A DNA stretch of 10,085 nucleotides from Anaerolineae bacterium (GTDB lineage: Bacteria > Chloroflexota > Anaerolineae > CG2-30-64-16): NCBI GenBank assembly GCA_025454565.1, contig JALOOE010000105.1, positions 1-10,085 of the forward strand. The letters are read 5' to 3'. Under the pieces are notes generated by a model. That model was given only the letters and a program-made list of their open reading frames with translations, did no database searches and was not told the origin of the DNA. The position numbers and the translations under genes were made by a program. Shown here piece after piece: positions 6,207 to 10,085 of this stretch; positions within the stretch are counted from its first letter, which is position 1, and every line of letters begins with the position of its first letter.

Positions 6207-6875
6207 ATGACCCAAACCACATCCATCCGAGTCCTCCTCGCCGACGACCACGCCATCGTGCGCAAGGGCATCCGCGAGTTTCTCGAAGAAGACGGCGAGA
6301 TCGTGGTGGTCGCTGAGGCCTCCGATGGCGTCGAGGCGGTGTGCCTTGCAGGCGAGCAGCGACCCGCCGTCGCCGTGCTCGACATCCAGATGCCGCGCAT
6401 GACCGGCATCGAGGCGACGCGGCAGATCAAGGCCGCCTATCCCCATGTGCGCGTGCTGATCCTCACCGCCTATGAGGACGACCCGTACATTTTCGCCCTG
6501 TTGCGCGCGGGCGCCGACGGCTACATCCTCAAGAGCGCCGATCCCGACGAGCTGGTGCGCGCGGTCAAGGCGACCGCGGCCGGCGGCACGGTGCTATCGC
6601 CCGACATCGCCGCGAAGGTCGTCGCCCAGATGACATCGGGCATGCCGGCCGCGGCCCAGGAACAGGTCGAGCCGTTGAGCGATCGCGAGCTGGATGTGTT
6701 ACGCCTGGTCGCGCAGGGATTGACCAACAAAGCCATCGGCGTTACGTTGAACATCAGCGACCGCACCGTCCAGGGGCATCTGGCGAGCATCTACGGTAAG
6801 CTCGGCGTGAGCTCGCGCACCGAGGCGGTGACCACGGCGCTCAAGCTCGGCTGGATCGTGCTGGAAGACAAATAG
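6207..6875 (+). CDS. NarL/LuxR-type response regulator
   Basis: This 222-residue protein is a cytosolic DNA-binding regulator activated by phosphorylation. The receiver domain (about 6-120) has the acidic pair D13-D14, the phospho-acceptor D59 in VLDIQMPRMTG, T87 and K109. A linker leads to a LuxR-type helix-turn-helix (about 156-212) with LSDRELDVLRLVAQGLTNKA and the recognition-helix pattern SDRTVQGHLASIYGKL. GTG 6201 is also in frame, but ATG 6207 gives the usual distance to the first beta strand, so I prefer it; neither has a clear Shine-Dalgarno. Its stop is 2 bases before the kinase start, so the two form one operon and a cognate pair. Targets are unknown. The adjacent copper oxidase gene and the regulator's own promoter are the natural candidates by position. 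Confidence 0.93.
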   Translation: MTQTTSIRVLLADDHAIVRKGIREFLEEDGEIVVVAEASDGVEAVCLAGEQRPAVAVLDIQMPRMTGIEATRQIKAAYPHVRVLILTAYEDDPYIFALLRAGADGYILKSADPDELVRAVKATAAGGTVLSPDIAAKVVAQMTSGMPAAAQEQVEPLSDRELDVLRLVAQGLTNKAIGVTLNISDRTVQGHLASIYGKLGVSSRTEAVTTALKLGWIVLEDK

Positions 6876-6877
6876 CC

Positions 6878-8578
6878 GTGTTGCGCCAACTGCGCGGCCT
6901 GCGCGTGCAACTGCTGCTGTGGACGATCCTGCCTCTGGCGGTGGTGCTGGTCATCCTCTCGGTGGCGGGGGTTGCGCGCCATCGCCAGGTGATGACGCAG
7001 TTGGTGGAGGATCGCGACCGCGGCCTGACGCTGGCCGAAGCTAACCGCCTGGGCCGCGAGATCGACCGGCGCGCGGCACTGCTGGCCCGTGCGGCGGCAG
7101 CCCTTGACTTCGAGCGCGTGGCAAGCCTGGACGCCGGTCTGCTGGACGCATATGCCGGTGGCCTGGCGCTCCTCGACGCCAGCGGCCAAGCCCTGGCTTC
7201 GACCGAAGCTGTCCCGTGGCTCGATCAGCCAGAAGCGCGCACGTTAGCCGCGCGTACTCTGTCAGCCGGCCAACCACAGTTCGAGCTGAATTTTGCTGCC
7301 GATGCCGGCCATCTGCTGCTGGTCGGCGTGCCGGCCGCCGCAGGTCGCGTGTTGGTCGGCGCCATTCGCATTGAGGCGCTCGATCTCGCCGAAAGTAGCT
7401 CGATGGGAGAGGGTGAGGCGCATGGCGGGATCTTCGTCCTTGACGCCGCCGGTCGGTCCATCCATCATCATAGCCCGGCCGGGCTGAACGCCCACGACCT
7501 CGCCCCGACCGACCTGGCGCCAGCTCCCGCAACTGGCGCCAGCACGACCAATATCCGTCGCGGCAACCTCGATCTACTCGTCACCTCAGCCCGTGTCGAG
7601 CCGCCCGGTTGGACCTTGGTTACGGTCGAGGATATGCGAGCGATGACCGGGATGGGCATGAGCGTGGTGGAAGCGCTGCCGTTGGTGCTGCTGTTCGTGG
7701 CGCTCGTGGCGCTCCTGGCGATCTCCTTTGGCGTGATTTATGTCGTGCGTCCGTTGCAGGAGCTCGACCGCCGCGCCGCGCGCGTGGCCTGGGGCGATTT
7801 CGATGCCGTCCAGCAGCCGGTGGGCGGCGTGCAGGAGATGGATGATCTGCGTGCGACGCTGGCGCAGATGGCCGAGCGCATCCGCACCTACCAGACCGGT
7901 ATGCGCGACTATCTGAGCGCCGTCACCCAGGCCCAGGAAGCCGAGCGTGCCCGTCTCGCTCACGAGCTGCACGACGACACCGTGCAGGCGCTCATCGCGC
8001 TCAAGCAGCGCGCCCAGATGGCGCACAAGGCGCTCGGCTCCGCGACCGGCTCCGGGCAGACACCCAATCCCGAACGCGCCGCCAGTCGCCTGGACGAGCT
8101 GGAGAGACTGATTGACCAGGAGTTGATCTCACTGCGCCGGTTGATCGGCGACCTGCGGCCGATCTACCTGGAGGATCTGGGCTTTGTGCCTGCGCTCGAA
8201 ATGTTGGCGAAGCAGGTCGGGGAGCGGTATTCGTTGGAGGTGCGCCTCGACGTGCGGGGTGAGACGGTGCGCCTGGCCCCCGATCTGGAGCTCGCCGCCT
8301 TCCGCATCGTACAGCAGGCGCTCGCCAACGTCGCGGCCCATGCCCAGGCGCAGCACGCCGTCGTCGGGGTGGCGTTCGCGCACGATGGCTTGACGCTGAC
8401 CGTGCAGGATGACGGCCGCGGTTTCGTCCCGCCCGATCAGCCGGCCGATCTCGTCACGGAAGGCCACTTCGGTCTGATGGGGATGCGCGAACGGGCGATG
8501 CTTTACGGCGGGCATCTGACCATCGATGCGTCGCCCGGCCGGGGCACGACGATCATCGCCTGGCTGCCGGTGTGCTGA
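6878..8578 (+). CDS. NarX/DesK-type membrane sensor histidine kinase
   Basis: This 566-residue protein is the sensor for the adjacent response regulator. It has a membrane helix at about 12-33, an extracytoplasmic sensor region at 34-264, a second helix at about 265-290, a HAMP linker at about 291-343, a HisKA_3 dimerisation domain with the H-box AHELHDDTVQAL (phospho-acceptor expected at H365) and a HATPase domain with N484 in the N-box, DDGRGF (511-516) and GHFGLMGMRER (529-539). The sensor region contains two segments, LALLDASGQALAS and IFVLDAAGRSIHHHS, shaped like the paired PAS-like folds of dCache domains. The His cluster at 196-198 might bind metal. The start is GTG 6878, two bases after the regulator stop, with no close ribosome-binding site, which suggests translational coupling. 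The stop TGA 8576-8578 overlaps a short heptamer repeat. The signal is not identifiable from sequence. Confidence 0.93.
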   Translation: MLRQLRGLRVQLLLWTILPLAVVLVILSVAGVARHRQVMTQLVEDRDRGLTLAEANRLGREIDRRAALLARAAAALDFERVASLDAGLLDAYAGGLALLDASGQALASTEAVPWLDQPEARTLAARTLSAGQPQFELNFAADAGHLLLVGVPAAAGRVLVGAIRIEALDLAESSSMGEGEAHGGIFVLDAAGRSIHHHSPAGLNAHDLAPTDLAPAPATGASTTNIRRGNLDLLVTSARVEPPGWTLVTVEDMRAMTGMGMSVVEALPLVLLFVALVALLAISFGVIYVVRPLQELDRRAARVAWGDFDAVQQPVGGVQEMDDLRATLAQMAERIRTYQTGMRDYLSAVTQAQEAERARLAHELHDDTVQALIALKQRAQMAHKALGSATGSGQTPNPERAASRLDELERLIDQELISLRRLIGDLRPIYLEDLGFVPALEMLAKQVGERYSLEVRLDVRGETVRLAPDLELAAFRIVQQALANVAAHAQAQHAVVGVAFAHDGLTLTVQDDGRGFVPPDQPADLVTEGHFGLMGMRERAMLYGGHLTIDASPGRGTTIIAWLPVC

Positions 8579-8611
8579 CGAGGGACGGAAGACGACAGAC
8601 GAGGGACGAAA
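8577..8611. repeat. Five degenerate GACGNNN heptamers
   Basis: From 8577 the sequence divides exactly into GACGAGG, GACGGAA, GACGACA, GACGAGG and GACGAAA. The first unit overlaps the last two bases of the kinase stop codon, and the array ends 5 bases before the terminator stem. Intergenic arrays of GACGAAG-like heptamers are something I associate with Chloroflexota and other environmental genomes. No function is evident. Confidence 0.6.
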
Positions 8612-8615
8612 CGCA

Positions 8616-8646
8616 AAAGGCGGGCTGGATCATCCAGCCCGCCTTT
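8616..8646. terminator. Bidirectional intrinsic terminator between convergent genes
   Basis: AAAGGCGGGCTGGAT (8616-8630) and ATCCAGCCCGCCTTT (8632-8646) are perfect reverse complements around a single C, so about 12 to 13 pairs form with a small loop. T-rich sequence (TTTCTTCTG) follows on the plus strand and AAAA precedes it, giving a T run on the minus strand. The plus-strand kinase gene ends 37 bases before it and the minus-strand lipoprotein gene ends 27 bases after it, so it can serve both. Confidence 0.9.
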
Positions 8647-8673
8647 CTTCTGTCTCGTTGAACCCGCAGTGGG

Positions 8674-9885
8674 TTACGGCTTGAACACTAACGGGGTAGC
8701 CCCTGCCTGGAAGGCGTGACGGACCTGGGCGTTGTCGAAGGTCGCCAGAGCGAACGGATATTGTGCGTCCAGCTTATCAAATTGCACGTCGGTCTTCGAG
8801 CCGGTGGTCAGCTTGCGGCCGAATTCCAGCGTCCACTTGCCGTTAGCGTACTTCCAGCCGGCGGCGATGTCACCGCGGTCGCCCTTGATCGGCGCTACGA
8901 CGATGGAAGGCACCCGGTCGCCGGCTTTGAACAGCTTGTCGTCAAACGCGACCTTTTCAGCATCCAGGATGAAGCCCGGCGCGCCATCCTTGCTGCCGCC
9001 GTTGGCGGGCATGAACGCGGGCAACTTCTTATCCGCGGTCATGTTATCGGCGTAACCGCCGGACTCTTTGGCGTCGCTCTTGCGGCCAGCATCGGGCGTA
9101 TCGGCCGAGTAGCGGGTGTTGTCGAGGTACTGGTCGTCGATCTGGCCCACGTTGCGCACCGACTTCCAATGCCAGATGTCGCCCATCTGGCCTGCTTCGG
9201 CGGTGTACTTGTTACCGAACGGCTTCTTGTCGGAGTTTTCGCCGACGTGGCACAGGCCCATGCAACCGGCGGTATCGAAGCCCTTGATGGTGTTGCTGAT
9301 CGGCCAGATGATCGAGAACTTGTCCTCGTACAGCTTGTTGTTGTCGCCGCCCTTATCGTTGGGGTCGCCCATGATCTTCCAGGTGCCGTCCGCCTGCTTC
9401 TCCCAAGGGGAACGAATGAAGCTCTGGGTGGGATCGTCCCAGGTTGCCAGGAAATATACCGAGTCGCCGGAGTAGACCGACTTCAAGGTCACCTTGGTCG
9501 AGCCGTTATTGGCGCCGCCCGCGACGGGGATGACCGTCTCAGCGGCCTTGGCCCATGCCGCATCGTCGCCCACGCCGTCCAGTTTCGGGGCGGCGTCGAC
9601 TTTCATCGAGACCAGCGCGCCGGCCGGTACGCTGGCGGCAGCACCCTTGGTCGGTTCTGCAGCCTTGGTGGGCTCAGGCGCTTTGGTCGGTTCGGGCGCC
9701 TTTGTGGGGGCAGCCGTAGGCGCGGGGGCCTTGGTGGGCTCAGGCGCTTTTGTGGGCTCAGGCGCCTTCGCGGAGGCAGCCGTAGGAGCGGCAGCCGGCG
9801 CCGGGGTCGGCGCGGGCGCGCAGCCTACCAATAAGGCGGCTATGACTGCCACCGACATGAGGGACAACAACCAATTGCGATGCAT
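8674..9885 (-). CDS. Lipoprotein with ethylbenzene-dehydrogenase-like haem-binding domain and C-x3-C-H motif
   Basis: This 403-residue protein starts with a lipoprotein signal peptide (lipobox LLVGC, Cys22), followed by an Ala/Pro/Thr spacer with APEPTK repeats (41-80), so it is anchored outside the cytoplasmic membrane. The rest (about 92-403) looks like the EB_dh domain, the beta-sandwich haem-b fold of the gamma subunit of ethylbenzene dehydrogenase and related DMSO-reductase-family enzymes. Supporting features are LDGVGDDAAW near the start, VYFLATWDDPTQ, GWKYANGKWTLEFGRKL and FALATFDN near the end. An insertion at 208-213 reads CMGLCH, a C-x3-C-H motif, which might attach haem c in place of the usual C-x2-C-H. 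The start is well supported: GAGGAG (9892-9897 on this strand) lies 6 bases before the ATG. No molybdenum or iron-sulphur subunit is in the window, so it is probably a stand-alone electron carrier or haem protein. That role is inference. Confidence 0.85.
   Translation of the reverse strand: MHRNWLLSLMSVAVIAALLVGCAPAPTPAPAAAPTAASAKAPEPTKAPEPTKAPAPTAAPTKAPEPTKAPEPTKAAEPTKGAAASVPAGALVSMKVDAAPKLDGVGDDAAWAKAAETVIPVAGGANNGSTKVTLKSVYSGDSVYFLATWDDPTQSFIRSPWEKQADGTWKIMGDPNDKGGDNNKLYEDKFSIIWPISNTIKGFDTAGCMGLCHVGENSDKKPFGNKYTAEAGQMGDIWHWKSVRNVGQIDDQYLDNTRYSADTPDAGRKSDAKESGGYADNMTADKKLPAFMPANGGSKDGAPGFILDAEKVAFDDKLFKAGDRVPSIVVAPIKGDRGDIAAGWKYANGKWTLEFGRKLTTGSKTDVQFDKLDAQYPFALATFDNAQVRHAFQAGATPLVFKP
9646..9765 (-). 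repeat. Coding repeat for APEPTK hexapeptides
   Basis: This stretch encodes residues 41-80 of the lipoprotein as six-residue units: APEPTK four times, one AAEPTK, and a ten-residue variant (APAPTAAPTK) between the second and third exact units. In DNA it is an imperfect 18-bp tandem repeat. It forms a flexible spacer between the lipid anchor and the haem-type domain, and copy number is likely to vary among relatives through slippage. Confidence 0.85.
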
Positions 9886-9938
9886 CTTCTTCTCCTCGAG
9901 GACATTGATCGCGCCCGACGAATGCCGGGCACCGGGAC

Positions 9939-9967
9939 ACTATAATAGGATAGCAGAAAAGAGTCAG
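9939..9967 (-). promoter_or_regulatory. Promoter of the haem-domain lipoprotein gene
   Basis: Read on the minus strand, CTGACT (9967-9962) and TATAGT (9944-9939) are separated by exactly 17 bases. The box TATTAT overlaps it two bases earlier and is an alternative. Transcription would start near 9932, giving a leader of about 47 bases that includes a small hairpin (GCCCG/CGGGC, 9913-9930) and the ribosome-binding site. The local AT-rich patch is distinct from the GC-rich surroundings. Confidence 0.5.
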
Positions 9968-9997
9968 TAATTCCAGGCACATTTGGCGCGTTGAGAA

Positions 9998-10013
9998 TAG
10001 GCCATTTGGCCTA
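9998..10013. promoter_or_regulatory. Perfect 7-bp inverted repeat upstream of the lipoprotein promoter
   Basis: TAGGCCA (9998-10004), TT, then TGGCCTA (10007-10013). It lies about 30 bases upstream of the proposed -35 box, in the position of an activator or repressor site. It could instead be a weak hairpin ending the neighbouring transcript, but no T run follows. Its central ten bases are identical to those of the palindrome at 4100-4133. Confidence 0.35.
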
Positions 10014-10031
10014 CTCTTGGGCCGTTCGTCT

Positions 10032-10085
10032 TCAAATCCACGCGGAAGTCGTATTGGTCAGGACGAAGATGGCTTTGACCGGCTT
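10032..10085 (-). CDS. Possible C-terminus of a minus-strand protein (partial)
   Basis: From the window edge the minus strand reads KPVKAIFVLTNTTSAWI and then TGA at 10034-10032. Third codon positions are mostly G or C, as expected for coding sequence here. The piece is too short to identify. A competing reading on the plus strand is an ATG at 10069 preceded by AGGA, which would begin a protein MALTG. I slightly favour the minus-strand reading. Confidence 0.3.
   Translation of the reverse strand, partial: KPVKAIFVLTNTTSAWI

Noticed and set aside
9646..9765. Regular repeats considered as a CRISPR array
   Set aside because: They are contiguous 18-bp in-frame coding repeats without unique spacers, and encode a lipoprotein linker.
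8716..9834. Long open frame of 372 codons on the plus strand, antisense to the haem-domain lipoprotein
   Set aside because: It is Arg/Gly/Val-rich with no domain, has no ribosome-binding site, and its repetitive end only mirrors the APEPTK repeats. High-GC codon bias of the true minus-strand gene explains it.

Overview
The window reads as chromosomal DNA of a high-GC environmental bacterium, most likely a member of the Chloroflexota (Anaerolineae/Caldilineae type). This is inferred from style, not from a marker gene. Exported proteins carry Pro/Thr-rich linkers (TPTPTPSPTP; APEPTK repeats), one has an FLPLI peptide of the kind I associate with exported Chloroflexota proteins, lipoproteins dominate over plain secreted proteins, and intergenic spaces hold degenerate CACGGAG and GACGNNN repeats. 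No rRNA, tRNA, CRISPR array, integrase or transposase is visible.

Layout. Positions 1-1041 hold the tail of a short-chain dehydrogenase and a 1-phosphofructokinase-family sugar kinase, probably one sugar-catabolic operon, closed by a short intrinsic terminator. Positions 1022-2124 hold a promoter overlapping that terminator and a probably leaderless gene for an exported LysM-LysM-M23 cell-wall hydrolase. Positions 2140-2288 are a non-coding inverted-repeat element built of CACGGAG units. Positions 2315-3326 are a patatin-like phospholipase gene broken by a 97-bp tandem duplication; removing one copy restores an exact 304-residue frame with both catalytic residues. A strong terminator follows. 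Positions 3511-4071 encode an unrecognised 186-residue helical protein, followed by a very stable GC palindrome.

Positions 4241-8578 form the second half of the plus strand: a Tat-exported lipoprotein multicopper oxidase of CueO type with complete copper ligands, then a NarL-type response regulator and a NarX-type membrane histidine kinase separated by 2 bases. A bidirectional terminator at 8616-8646 separates these from the convergent minus-strand gene at 8674-9885. That gene encodes a lipoprotein with an ethylbenzene-dehydrogenase-like haem-binding domain and an unusual C-x3-C-H motif, and it has its own promoter and ribosome-binding site.

How the genes may work together. The copper oxidase, the two-component pair and the haem-type lipoprotein would all act at or outside the cytoplasmic membrane and could form a redox or metal-response neighbourhood, but only the regulator-kinase pairing is directly supported by spacing. 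I do not see a clearly new multi-gene system. The best items for a second look are the duplicated patatin gene, the C-x3-C-H lipoprotein, the leaderless promoter nested in a terminator, the unrecognised helical protein, and two palindromes with the same ten-base core.
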